Source of the DNA: Prunella strophiata
Lineage: Eukaryota > Chordata > Aves > Passeriformes > Prunellidae
NCBI GenBank assembly: GCA_036583965.1
Contig: JAZBQD010000034.1
Location: 7,452,540 to 7,516,539 of the forward strand
Direction of reading: 5' to 3'
DNA: 64,000 nucleotides
Position 1 is the first letter of the stretch; every line of letters begins with the position of its first letter. Positions 49,321 to 61,992 of the stretch are shown piece by piece. The translations under genes and the position numbers were made by a program. Under the pieces are notes generated by a model. That model was not told the origin of the DNA. It saw only the letters and a list, made by a program, of their open reading frames with translations, and ran no database searches.

Positions 49321-52300
49321 AGGCAGGGAACACAAAGCAGTTGTGACTGGTGCTCAGAGCTGAATGCTGAGGAGCAGAAGATGGGGTGGGGTTTCTGTGC
49401 TTTTTGTAGATGGTGGAAGCAGCAGCATTAAGGGATGGTAAAGCCCAGGGAGGTGCTGAACACCAACCAAGCACTGCCAGGCAATGGGAGAGGAGGAACT
49501 GGAGCTCGTCCTTCCTGGGACTAAACTCCTGCAGATGGGTTGAGGCACAATGTGATTTTCAGCTGAAGGAGGTCTGGTAGCTAAAAGCAGCACAGGAGGC
49601 CTATTCCACTTCTATTCCTGGCCCTCCTATTGATTCGTTTGTAACCTCAGGAGAGTCCTGTCTGGGCCAAAGTGTTCTCAGATTGAAAGCCAAAAGTTAA
49701 TTTAAGATAATGCAGCTGTCAAATAAGCACTTGGATTTTCAGACATGATAATATCAAAGAATGGTAGAAGACTGTGATAGAATGCACCTCTTCGGTAACA
49801 TTTTACTTGCACTCCTACAAAGATATGAATTTATGGAACAGCAGCCTCTGTGACATGTAAAACAACATTAGGCATCTGTTTTTCTCTTCATCTTTCCCCC
49901 TTCATTTTTTTTTTTTTAATTTTAAGTGTGTGCAGCAAACACCAAAGATTTTATTTTTCCTTTTTAATGGAGCGATTGTTATTGACTACCTGGTGCCTGT
50001 GTTCACAGGGTAGGAAAATAACCCAATAAAACCTACTGAACCTAAAAATAAAGAACCCAAAACAACAACAGGAGCTCTCTGTATCAGGTGCACCTGGAGG
50101 AAAGGAGCTGCAGTTTGTGCAGTCTATTGCACATAAGGAAATATGATGCTCTGGTGGGTCTGTCTGTATCCCACTAAACAAGGGACCTGGGACACACTGC
50201 CTGCTTGTCCCACCACTGCTCTGGGCTACCCCATACAAGGGAATGGTTGAACTTACTCAAAGATTTTCAAGTTCCTTGCCTCCCATTAGTTCTCAGAGGG
50301 TTTGACTGCCCTTTTATTCCAAAGGGCCCTTAAGTCCAAGTCACTGACAATGTGGAAAACAAGTTCCAGCACCAAAGCCATTTGAAAAGTCTACACCAAG
50401 CTGCAGGAAGACCAGTGGATTAACCAGGGCTTGAAAATTTGCTTAGAAAGCTTGAAAAGTTTATGAAGCTTGAACATCACAAAGTTTTAAAAATGTTCCT
50501 TAGTATCAAGCCCTGTACATTATATTAAAAAAAACTTGTACCAATAAAACCTTAGCTGCAACAGGCTCAGGACCTAATTTACATTTGAAATTGCTTTTCA
50601 CTGCATTTAAGCCTCTTGTCTCCTTTGCCAGTGTATTATTACTATTTGCAAATCATTAAATGCTGACTGCAAGGGAAGCAGGCATGCAGGGTATAACTTC
50701 TATTTCAACTCTAGTCCCTTGTTGTTCTTCCTTTGAGAATGAGGCCATTAACTACACCTGGACATAAATAGTGCTGGAGGTTTACCACTAAAAAACACTA
50801 AAGAAAATTTTAAATTGTGTAAAAAAAACAGGAAAAAAGACTCCTTCCTCCAGAAACTTCTTGGGTGGGAAGTGACATCAGTCACACCACAAGGACAGGA
50901 GGAGAGAGCACATTTTATAGGAAAATAAAGATGTGAGTACATCTACGATGATGAATATAAAATGCCTCTTTTGGATTTAATTAGGAGTCACCTTTTCAGG
51001 GCACTGCTTTGTACCTGAGTTTTCACACAGCAAAGCATATGGCAAAAGAGCAGGAAGTGGGGATTAAGGTACATTTTAACAGGCAGCATGTTCAGCCAGA
51101 TGGCCTATTCCCTGCCCCTCAAGATCTGCATGCTTTTTCCCCCTCCAGAGTTATTTTGATTGAATTCTGCCCTGAATAAAAAAAATTAAAAGCCCATATT
51201 TTAATGCATATTTCTCAGTCCACGTCACACACTTCCCCATGCACAGGCTTTTTAAACAGAAATCATGGTGTAAAGGTGGGCAAGGATCCCTCTGGCTTTG
51301 AGGACAACAGGACCTCAAGACTTAAGAGACTTTTTCAGGAGCACCCCATGGCTTTCCCTCCTACTCTAAGCAGCAGAAATAGCACCATGATGCCATTATA
51401 GCCATGGTGACAGCACCAAGGGAGGGCAGCAAGGGGCTGGAGCTGGTGAAGTGCAGCACAAGTCTCTGACTGCCCCAGACATGGAGTTTCCAGAAACTTT
51501 GAAGTATGGTACAAATCTGGAGGGACTTTTCTCCTTCACTCTGCTGCTGAAGCTGCAGGTCTGTTCCTTATTACTGGCCCCCAACAATGCAAAGCTGTCC
51601 CAAAAGACTCTGCCCACTCAACAAGCTGGTCAGAACCAGGAATTCCCATGGCCAAACCATCACTGATGGCATCACTGAATGATCAGAAAAACATAAAGAT
51701 GAGATAAAAGAACCATTGCTTGTTGAAAGAGGAGAAATATATGGTAACCAAATAGTCTGGATGCTCTCAAGAAAGTGCAGCCAGAGAAGAAATCTAGCTC
51801 ACAGGGTTGCTATGTCAAGGTACTTAAAACTGTCCACCATTCCTTTTTAAAGCCAAGAAATAAACATGGGGGGAAAAAGTCCTCCAGAACTGAGATAACT
51901 ATGGTGAAGCTAATTGTCAGAGAAAACTCAGGAAGAGAAAAAAAAAAGGATCCTACATTAGGTGGTGAGGTTTGAAGAGTCCTCTTTTCAGGGGTCTGGC
52001 TGACAAATGCACCACCATGGCAAGGATCAGGCACTGGTGCACAGTGCTTTCAGCAGCCAGGTGAACTGGTCCAGTTTCACTCAAGCATTAACCAGGCAGG
52101 TACCCAGGCCACCAGAAAGCAAGGGCTGGAGGCATAAACCTTCCTGTCACACTGCACTGGGGCTGCTCTGGAGGTTTTGGATAGGTGGAGAGAGGCAGAT
52201 GGAACAACTCAAACCTCTCTAGTGCCCACCAGCAGCAGCCCAGGGCAGCAGAAAATGAAACAGAGAAATGCCCACATCCAGTACTGTACACATCCCAGCT

Positions 52301-52599
52301 ATTGTTATATATACCTATGTCTCTGTAAGCACACACACACACACTTACTGTACATCATAAAATACAAAACAAGGGAGCAATATTTCTCATTTTAAGAGAA
52401 ATATGCTATTTTTATGGCATAAAGAAAACAGTAATGATGATTACACTTCCTCAGTGGAAGCCTTCATGAATACAATGTAAATTGTAGGACACAAATGCAA
52501 AGATAAGGCTTCAAAATTCTGACAAATAGCTACTGGAGAAATTTGGATAAGACATCAAGGAGGGAGTAGTGGGGAACTTCCTGTGGCTGGAGCTGGACA
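49321..52599. other. Unique non-coding sequence
   Basis: No gene was recognised. A (CA)n microsatellite lies at 52330-52342. Frames of 60-95 codons occur on both strands without domains. Confidence 0.5.
52330..52342. repeat. (CA)n microsatellite
   Basis: A 13-base alternating C/A run, short and ordinary. Confidence 0.9.
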
Positions 52600-53110
52600 G
52601 TGTGTAATGCGCAAAATTCATTATCTTAAACTTTGGGCTATGATGTGTAATTGTTAACCTCTGCCGTTAGTTCAAGGCTCCTTTCAGTAAAATATATGGG
52701 TTGCCATCAAAGCTGATTTGGATTAGGAAGGCAAGCATGTGCCCTCACTTTTAGGTTATATTAATACACCAAAATCAATAACATGCCATGGCTTTCAGAA
52801 GTAGTAATAAAACACCCTAAAATATTCCCAGAATACTTCTATAAATTATTTGTTCAATGTATTTATGTTAAAAAGGTTGTCAGTTACAGTGCTCTGAAAG
52901 ACTCTAAAATTACAAGTCATCGTATTTGTACTTGATAAACCCCCTGCTGTTTTGGGTCAAAGAGGGCTCCAGAATGGTGGGGGGAAAAATCATTATTTTG
53001 CCTAATAAATAAATTACTTGCCTATATTTCATGTATCACTAAAGCCTGCCAGTATCGAGAGCTTAAATAATAAATAGCAAATAGCTCCATTCATTTATTA
53101 ATAATAATGC
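52600..53110. promoter_or_regulatory. AT-rich unique block, possible conserved element
   Basis: Unique sequence with TAATGCGCAAAATTC at its left end, CTCTGCCGTTAG, CACCAAAATCAATAAC and CATTTATTAATAATAATGC words, and no repeats. Same reasoning and same weakness as the other AT-rich blocks: no alignment was possible. Confidence 0.22.
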
Positions 53111-56100
53111 ATCTTTTCTTCCTCTTACCATATTTGAGGGCAATGGATTGAACAGTAGTCAGGTGGAAGGACAAATAGTCAGGCCACTAGGGAACATTTA
53201 AAATTTTCCAGTTTAAGGTGAACTTGTCAGCACTGACAGCCCTTTTCCCCTCATCCTGGGCTGTGTGCTGTCAGTGGCAGGAGCTTTTGGGCTTCAAAAC
53301 TGTAAAACCCCTTGGAAAGCTAATTAGTTAATGGAGTTTGCACATGTGAGTGTTTCTCAAATGAAACCACATTTTCAATTAGTCATCACAATACCTGTCC
53401 AGCAGAGCATGGAGGGACCTCACTGCCCTTGGCAGGTTTAATGTTTGTGACACCTCTGGTGGGGCAGCCCTATCCTGGGCTGTGCAAGTGGCAAACAAAG
53501 GCATTGGGCAGGAAAGGTGCAACAAGTAGGAGGCTGATTCAGATGCACTTCTCTCTTACCTTCAACAAACCAAAGAGATATGTTTTATTTGTGGCTGTTC
53601 TCAGCATAAACTGCTCATTCTCTTTCTGACATAATCTGCAGCTATGTCAACCTGACTGTTTGTAACAGTTGTTCCTTTTCATGGCTTTTTGATTTAAATG
53701 AAAATAAACACAAGCAGTTTGCTAGAGAGGTGTGAGGTTTCTCAAGCTCTGAAACCACCAAATGCCCTTCTCCCAGAAGCAGGGTATTGCAGCTGACTGC
53801 CAGTGCAAGGAGTGGCATGAGTGTGTACATGAGCCTTAGAGATTAAAGTTCCTGACATCACCAGCCTGTAGGGATGAGTGGATGAGCACAAATTTCAACA
53901 TCATGCCCTAATCCAACATCCTCCATGGAGAGTTAAGAGAACTGAAGCAAAGGCACACAGATGATCACACCCACCACTGTTCCTTCAGAAGAAAAAGAGA
54001 GCTGGAAACTCTGTGTTCATGTAGGTCATGGCATCATCAGGCCTGGTGATGGAAAATGAACTCCTTTCTTTGTCTAAACACCCAGTGGGATGGACAGGAT
54101 GTAAGCAGCCTCATAACAACCACAAAGTGGCCCTTGTCACTTAACTGGAGGGCTACTCTTTTTTAAGGGTCAGGAAGAAAGAACTTTGAATTCTCAGTAT
54201 CCTTTCACAAACACACAGCCATTTCTAACAAGATAAAAAGCCAGGAAAAGAGAAAATTGTCTCACCTGCTACCACATGCATCAGGCCATGCTGAAATCTG
54301 GGAGCTCACAGCTTTGGATAGGAGGGGCTACCAGCATTTCAGTTGTCACTTTTAAGAAAATAAAGTATGGTGGCACTGAGTCAGGAATGTGCCCTGCTAC
54401 CCTCCAAAGGAATTTAATCATACAACCAACTTCACTTCCAACTGCCTACAGAGTGCAGGCTTGTGTTTAAAGCAGGATATTTCATACAGCCTTACCCACT
54501 GTGAAGTGCAGTTATGTTTTTCTACAAGATTTACCTACAGGGCAAAAGACTTCTAAAAATACAGATGTGAGATTCAGCATGATACTGCTGACCCAGTGTA
54601 ACAGGACCCTTGATAGCCAGATGAGTTGGGTCACATCCTACTTCTTGTTTCCTTAAGCCTGAAGTGCCACTGGCTCCTTTCAGACCTAAGTAAATTGCTT
54701 CTTTTCTTTTGGCTACTCCTTAAGCTACCCTAGGCACCAAGCAAGGAAAGTAAACACATGGCAAAGGCACAATAGGCAGAACGGACTTGATCTTTGTTTA
54801 AAGCACAGGGTCAGCTCCTCGCTGTGAGCAGATTTTCCTCTTTGGAAACAGGTTCATGTTTATGTTTTAAGTTCCAGCAACATGCTCTGGATTTTCAACA
54901 TGTGCAGCACATCTGCTCCAGCCCAGATTTATGAACAAATCTGCATATAATTGTGCTGGGCTAGGGTGTTGTTGTTGTTGTATTCCTCCACCCCCCACTT
55001 TTACCCACCCTTTAAATAAAATGGTTTTGTCCAGGGCTGTATAAACCCCCTGATTCCAAGCCATATAATTTTATGGACAGGGAAAAAAAAAGTTCTTTTG
55101 TATTGCACCTGAGCTCATTAAAGCCCCCAAATTCCATAATTTTACACTACCATGTGCTGCATATCGTATTTAGTACCTAACAGAGTAATTGCTTACAGTC
55201 CTCAGAGTGAGTGCACATAAGGTGGAGAAATGATGGAACAGGTGGGAGAGCCACCCTGTGCTTAGCAATCACAGGTTTACATCCCTGCCCAGCTGACATG
55301 AAGCTGTGTGGGTGAACAAAAGCCTGGAATTAGGGCCCTTTGTTAGCCCTGTGCTGGGTGCCAAGGCCCAGACATCAGCTCCCAGTGAACACTGTGCCTT
55401 CTGTACCAGACCAGGCAAAACAGAAGTCTGTGGGATACAGACTGGGAAAGGGGGAAACCAAGGATAAGGGGGTCAAGGTGAAAAGTCCAAGGAACCAGCA
55501 CCTTAAACAACTTAACTGGACATTCCAAGGGAAAATAAGCCTGGAAAAACTCAAGAGAGTGAGCTGCCCAAGAATCTTCTGTGGCAACATTCAAGGTTCC
55601 CTAATTTCTTGAAAATCAACCAAAACCTTTTGTGCATCTTTGCAAAGGAAATTGTAACAAAGAAGCTGTTTATAAATAAAAAAGGGTTTGCACACTCCTG
55701 GTCTGTGAGCAAAGACTCTGTGAAACTCCTTTTGCCACCAGTGTCTTGGCTACATGAAGATCTTCTGGGATGTGAAGAGGAGAGGAAGGTGCAAGTAGAT
55801 TTATTGTGTGGTCACACACACTCTATCCTGGTGACTGTACCCTATGGAAACCAAATTCCCCTCACTTGGCATTGAGGGCTTGTTAAGGGATCCAGTCACA
55901 AAGGTCACTGTGTTCAGTGCTCCAAGGGCACATCCCAGTGGTGTTTGTCTCAGTCCATGGACTGCCCACCCTGATGTCTCAGGACAGATTTAGGCCCCCA
56001 GCCTGCAAGAGAGAGGGTTTTTTTAAAAAACTGTCCATGCATGGGTTGCTCAAGGGCAGGTAGAAAAAGTGTAGCAGAGGAACTCATTTTAGCCATGGCT

Positions 56101-56789
56101 CCCAAGTCCTACCCACGTGCCCTAATCACAGCTGGTATCAGAGCTGCTGATAAGCTCTGAGTGATTTCCTTGGGCCTGGAACTGCAAGTGTGCTCTGCTT
56201 GAGATTCTCCAATGTCTTATCTGCAGCTTCTTGGATAGTTAAGATTAGGTAGCCAGAAAAAGAGAAAAAGACACTGTGTTTGCAAAAAAATGTGAGCAGG
56301 GGCTGAGTGAAGCAGGCGTGTGCCAATGTACTCCTACATAGACAGTTAATGCCCACAGGTTGTGTTTAGTAGCCTGATTTCCTAAGGAAGCAAAAAAAAC
56401 CAAACCAAAACAAAAATCTCTTGAAATCATTGAAACCAAAAGTAGGTTTTGCAATGGTCAAAGACTAATATTTTGGTAACATGTAACTGTGCTTATCCCT
56501 AAATGGTGGGAAAGGTGGAAGGCTCTAACCTTGACATTAGGAAACTTTTGACATTTAGAGTTTCAGAAGTCTCAGCTAGGAACAACTTGTTTCCTTTTTT
56601 GTTTTTTTTTACTGTAGTCCCTCCTCATTTAAAACATATAATGAATGTGAACAGTCATCAGTCTGTAAATACTGGGTTTAAGTTCACTAGAGCTTTGTTG
56701 AGATATCCCTCCTAGGTAACAAGTCTGTGGCTCATTAGTCCCTCATTAGCAAGATAGAAATAAAGACGCAAAAGGAAAAAAAAAAAACC
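53111..56789. other. Unique non-coding sequence
   Basis: No gene was recognised. Two abutting plus-strand frames (55340-55612 and 55609-55875) cover 536 bases, with a TATAAATAAA word at about 55670. This could be a decayed retroelement, but no motif supports that. A (GTT)n repeat lies at 54967-54981. Confidence 0.46.
54967..54981. repeat. (GTT)n microsatellite
   Basis: About five GTT trinucleotides. Confidence 0.88.
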
Positions 56790-57480
56790 TTTCTCCAAAG
56801 ATATTGTTGCAGTCTAATTGCCTGCAAGGAATTCTTAATAATGTTTACTAATGCCTTTTCAGCATTGCCAATTTTATAATGTTCCAGATGTGACGTTGCT
56901 GTTCCCTGCTGTGATATTACTAGGTCTGCTAAGGCACTACTAAGTTTGCAAAGATTTTAGCCCCATCTTATGTCACTGCCTTGAAACAACATCCGTTGGG
57001 GCTTTCCAGCATCATATTTGTACTTTTGATAAAAACAATCAGAAAACCCCTCTCTGATCCACTGTTTATACAGAACTAAGTAAATTCAATCCCAACCCGC
57101 ACTGGCTGGAGCCAACAGCCCTGGGCATCACAGCACTATCAGATACTTACAGTTCAGCCACATTTGCTTTTATTTTTAGTTGTTTTCCTTTTAATATATT
57201 GGTTTAGACTTTCTGACATTAATTGATTCCTTATTTGCAGAGAAATATCTTTTGTTTGGGATATGATTTTATATTGTAAGCAGCATTTGGAATATAAAAC
57301 AAGCAGATGTTTGCAAGGATCTGAAAGAAAAGCTCACAGCATCCCTGTGTTACGCCTTACAGCCAAGCAAAGGAACAAAGCAGGCAGCAAATATGCAATT
57401 TTGAAACAAATGAGCTTTTAACCTAAATTTATCTGAAGTTCCTTGGTGTTCTGGGAACAAGCAGGCTCTCCACCTGGGTC
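56790..57480. promoter_or_regulatory. Possible conserved non-coding element
   Basis: About 700 bases of unique AT-rich sequence without transposon or low-complexity interruption, keeping CpGs near 56893, 56993, 57098 and 57352. It contains ATTAATTGATTCC at 57218-57230 and TTAATATATTGG at 57191-57202. Texture resembles bird developmental enhancers; constraint is inferred. Confidence 0.28.
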
Positions 57481-57742
57481 AGATTTGTATGCCATTGGGA
57501 ATATGTAAATAAGTATCTTTTTTTGGATTAATTTATTAAGGAAAGAAATCATGTTGTGAGATCATGTTTGTCATTCTTCCCATCTAATAACTTGTGTACC
57601 TGCTGAACTTCAGCCAAACTGAAAATAGGGTGGAATTCTCCCTGATTTAAAATTCCTGGAAATAACTTGGTAGAGAAAGGAGACAATATTAATGCTTCTA
57701 GGATGTGTGTGTGGTATGAGCAATCTGTCCCTATTCAAGGAG

Positions 57743-58160
57743 GAATCACAGAATCATTAAGGTTGGAAAAGAACTGCAAGATCATCGAGTTCAACCTGTG
57801 ACCCTTCCCCACCTTGACAACCAGCCCAAAGCATTGAGTGCCACATCCAGTCATTTATTGAATGACTTCCAGGGATGGTGACTGTACCACCTCCCTGGGA
57901 AGCCCCTCCCAGTGCTTAACAATCCTTTGAGTGAAAAAAAAATTCTTCCTGGTGTCCAATCTGAACCTCCCCTGGTGCAGTCTGAGGCCATTTCTTCTTG
58001 TCCTGTCACTAACTGCCTAGGGAGAAGAGGCCAGCCCCCATCTCCTTTTCTCCAGCCTAAACATCCCCAGCTCCCTCAGCTGCTCCTCATAGGAATCACT
58101 GCCTTCACCAGCTTCATTGCTGTTATCCACATTTATATATCTGCCCTTCTCTGGACACAA
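57743..58160 (-). mobile_element. CR1 LINE 3'-end fragment, about 420 bases
   Basis: The plus strand is a clear reverse complement of an avian CR1 3' end. Landmarks in order are GAATCACAGAATCATTAAGG, TTGGAAAAGAACTGCAAGA, TCATCGAGTTCAACC, GTGCCACATCCAGTC, CCAGGGATGGTGACT, CACCTCCCTGGGAAGCC, TTCTTCCTGGTGTCCAATC, TGAACCTCCCCTGG, CTTGTCCTGTCACTA, AGAAGAGGCCAGCCCCC, TTTCTCCAGCCTAAAC, CTCAGCTGCTCCTCATAG and CTCTGGACAC. It is 5'-truncated and covers the 3' UTR and the end of the ORF2 region. No functional protein remains; the 106-codon frame at 57912-58232 runs across it in the wrong sense. Confidence 0.94.
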
Positions 58161-59451
58161 GAAGGAAGGAAGGAACCTTCACACTGGAAAAAAATAGCAA
58201 GAACACCCCAACCACAGGGAAAGCCTCCCTAGGACAGAGAATGCAGTTCGTGACACAAAATCCATAAAGTAGCATCTTTTCTTATTGATATTCACCAGGG
58301 ACCAAGTTGGATTTCTAATTTTTTTAATTCTGTTTTCCCACATGGTCTGGGTTGCTTATCTTCTCTGTTCCCAGGCTCTGGAATGTTCTTCAGTGTCATG
58401 TTGGACATAATCTCCATGGCCACCGTTGCACAACTTCAGAGCTGGCTGCACCTGCTGGCACTCTCCAGTCTGCCTCTGTCAAAATGATCCAGATGAGCTA
58501 CACCTTTCCTAATAGTTTGAAGAAGGAGTATCCAGGATCATTTCACCAGAACTGGGTTAGGGAGAAAATGCACAGGTATTCCAGCAGATTTAAGAGATAT
58601 GACTTCAGGGCAGTGAGTAGCACCTGTGTAGCAGCTTCAGCTCTACCTCAAATGGTAATTATGGCCATATCCTAATGCACAATCTCAGGATCAAAGTAAG
58701 GTCTAATTGGGAACAGTGAGGAAGAAGAGAGCCTCATTGTATTTTACAATTCTATGACATCAAACCCCAAAAAATCAGCAAGAACAATCTGCTTTCTGAG
58801 TATCTGTCCACCTGTTCATTCAAAAAGCTTATGCAAAAAAAATATATATACAGGGGTATTGTGACCTGGTTCGCTAGTTAAGGAATGCAAAAACTCATTT
58901 TTTTGTCCTAAATTTATCACCTTGCTCCAAAAATATTGGCTCTGTCAATTAATGCTAAGTTCCTTATACCTGTCAGACCATGGTAATACTATCCATGAGT
59001 CCACCCTATACTCTCCTCTGTTCCCACATCCACACAAGGGGGACATGCAGCAGTCTGGTCACCTTGGCTGGTGATGTTAAAAAGCTCCTGCTTCCAGTTC
59101 TGAAGGTCCCCAGTTCATTTTCCCAGTATGTCAGCCAAGACGGTGGTCCTCACATTTGCACTCTTTAATAGTTCCAAGCTGACATCACATTCCCCTCTAT
59201 TTACTCTTTTTCCAAGTAATATATATATCCTTAGCCTTAATCTCTCTTCAGCCAAGGTTTCTTCAAACTGACCCAAATCAAGTGATCAGTGGAGCCAATG
59301 GGAATCTTTCTGCAGACTCCAGCCGACTCAGGATCATAAAGTCCTGAACCCACAAACATCTGCAAGATCTGGAGGCATTCCAATATGGATTCAGATTGGA
59401 CATCAGCCACTCAGGCCCATCTTAATTCATAAATCAACATACCCATCTGAC
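58161..59451. other. Unique or unrecognised sequence
   Basis: No gene was recognised. The 107-codon plus-strand frame 58352-58675 has no domain. The block may contain old retroelement DNA linking the two CR1-like segments, but nothing in it is recognisable. Confidence 0.45.
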
Positions 59452-59545
59452 TTTCTCTTCTCTGGATCCCCTCCAGTTTGTTAATACAGTTCTGTTAACG
59501 AGGTGCTTAGAACTAAGCACAATATCCCCAGTGCAGCCACATGAG
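59452..59545 (-). mobile_element. Possible old CR1 fragment
   Basis: CTTCTCTGGATCCCCTCCAG, then AGAACTAAGCACAATATCC and CCAGTGCAGCCACATGAG, resemble the CR1 antisense text 'CTCTGGACTCTCTCCAG ... AGAACTGAACACAGTACTCC ... GTGTGGCCTCA'. The match is diverged and short, so this is tentative. It would be a copy separate from the one at 57743-58160. Confidence 0.42.
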
Positions 59546-61949
59546 AGCTGTTACATTCCTACTTCATAATGTTATGTCTCCACATCTCCCAGCCAGAATT
59601 GCACTGACTTCACCAGCTACCATGTTTTGTTGCAGCCTTGAAACCCTCCCTGTCACTCTCATTCACTGAGAGCTGTGCTTTGCTCCACAGGTAATCGTGG
59701 CACAGTCAGCAGGACTCCTCACTCAGGGCTGGCAATGCAAGCAAGGAAAGCAGAAACTGATCCCAGGGAAAGAATTCCTATCTAGATTTTTTGAACTGAT
59801 AAACTGAGACAGCAGAATAACTGTAACAATGCCATCCTGCTGCTTTCCTGAGCAATAATCTATTTTCCTCATTGGGATAAATGATTTGGCCATCAGTCTC
59901 CTGCTTTAGCCATTTGGGAACTGGATTATTGCTTCATAAACTGTGCAATGCACTCCTATTACTGTTTAATTGCATTGGGCAGAGAAAGGGGGAAAAAGAT
60001 TTTGCAATTTCTAATGGAAATCTCCCAGAAGCACTCTCTTTCTGTGTTACTTTCCTCAATAGTTAAGACAGTGAACTGCATTCCAATCCAAAATTTTCCT
60101 CTGAACAAAGAACATAATTTCTCTTTATACATTTCTGCCAGCACAGCTCCTCTTTGCAGCACACTGCTCCTTTCCTGGACCTGGATGCTCAGTGTTCCTT
60201 ACCACCTCCTGTAGTGAGATTACCCTGTCTTCTAGGCAAACATTTGCTGTAAAATCTCAGCTATATATTTTGGTGTGAGTTTACATCTCGATTTCCTATC
60301 ACTAGAGGCAGAAGCTGTGCTTGAAATTCTTCATTCTTTCCATCTTTTTTTTTTTTTGTTGCTGTTGTTGTTGCCTGCAAGCTCTTCAGAGCAGTCGCTG
60401 CCTCCAGTTCCACAGGGAACCTCCATCCAGCACTTCAGTGGCTGCAGTTGTGGAATTGAGACATATCCTGTCTCCCAAAGCAAGAGCTGCAGCTGGGGTA
60501 GGGGGGAATAAAAAGGGCTTGGTCTGCAATTTTTTCATTCTTAAACAGTGCAGCATTCACTCCTGTCTCTAGCATGTTTTCTAACACTAATGTCCTCCTC
60601 TGACACAGCACTGAGAAGTCAAGATGAGTTCAAAGAAGCTCTGTTCAGTTGTTTGAGAAAAGGCTGAATCCCTGGTTTCTAATTATCTAATGACAACACT
60701 TGTTTCCCTTTAGGAAACTTGGGCGAGTATCTTTTAATAATATTTTTTGCTAATTCCAGAAGGTGGTTGAAGTGTTTTCATCAGAATGATTCTCAGGAAA
60801 AATACCTTTTCAACAAACACGGAAATTTTTGCTAGCCAAAGCATTTAACCTGGTTAGTGCTTTTTACACATTTTATGAAAACCCTACAAAGGAAATGAAC
60901 AAGGATTTTCTCGGTGAAATGTTTTCCCTTACAATATTCAATGTTTTCTTTTCAAAATGTGGCTTTGTAATAAGTCTGAAAACCTGTACCAAAAGATACA
61001 TGTTAAGATTTTGAACACTGTAATTTTCATAGGAAATACAAAACAAATAAAAACAAAGTTAAGAAACTTTCTGGAGCAGAAATGAAAAGGAATTTGGTAG
61101 AGTGAAATGCAAGTGTTTTAAAAGTAAAGCTATTTTTTATCCCTGCAGGAAAAAAACTGGGAACTTCCTGGGCTTACTGTGTTCTGGACAAGCCTGAGAA
61201 GCTGCAAGCCAACTTCTCCCTTAAGCATTGCCATGTGTTCTCCCACACTGCTCCACCCACTTGTGCCAAAAACCTGTCCAATTACCTATCCTCTGGCAAA
61301 TCACATCTTATCATTTCCTCGAGCTTAGTGCTTACAGATTGTTCCCATTGCTGTCTGTCAATCCAGCAGCCAGCTGACCTTTCTGTCAAACACTGCAGAA
61401 AGTTTTCTTCAAACCATGTCTGCCCAATTTGTCCAATTCATCCATTGCTGTGGGGTTCATCCATGGCCCATGAGCTCTCTGGGGCTGGACCTGCCTTCTA
61501 CAGCAGCTGGCCAGGGAGCTCCTGTCCCCACAGGGCTGCAGGTCTTACCTGGGATTCTCAGGTGCTCTTCTAATATCAATTAAAAAACAACCAACAAAGA
61601 GGGTAAATCTGTGACAATGCAGAGCTTGAGCAGAGGAATTGGAGACAACTCGTATTCTGATTTTCAAAGCTGGTAGTTCCTTTCTACAGAATATCAAGCT
61701 GTTATCACAAAGGAAGGAGGCATATTGGCACTGGAGTTAATTGTTGATTAGTTGGTGTTGATTTTAACTTGCTGCTGTGCATGTCCTAGTAAAGGAGGCA
61801 GTTACAGTGAGATATTGAAGAAAAATTACCTACTTGGACTTAAATAAATAGAGAGGTGAAGAGAAAATAAGGTGAAGAGGATCTACTGCATTGACATAAA
61901 GATTAGCATGAGAAAAAAATCCTCCAGCACACAGTGCCTTTAATCATAG
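59546..61949. other. Unique non-coding sequence
   Basis: No gene was recognised. A T-run and GTT repeat lies at 60345-60374. A 21-base minus-strand microexon-like segment at 61549-61569 has a good acceptor and a CCCAG|GTAAGA donor, but it is too short to support on sequence alone. Confidence 0.48.
60345..60374. repeat. Poly-T and (GTT)n repeat
   Basis: A 13-T run followed by GTTGCTGTTGTTGTTGC. Low complexity. Confidence 0.9.
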
Positions 61950-61992
61950 ATAAGGTTGGACTTGATGATCTTGGAGGCCTTTCCAACCTAAA
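61950..61992 (+). mobile_element. CR1 or SINE tail fragment
   Basis: TAGATAAGGTTGGACTTGAT, then GATCTTGGAGGCCTTTCC and AACCTAAATGATTGTGTG, is the sense 3' end of an avian CR1 (or of a CR1-tailed SINE). Only about 45 bases are present; the rest of the element is absent. Confidence 0.76.

Noticed and set aside
55340..55875. Two abutting frames with a TATAAATAAA word, considered as an endogenous retrovirus remnant
   Set aside because: No LTR ends, primer-binding site or retroviral protein motif was recognised.
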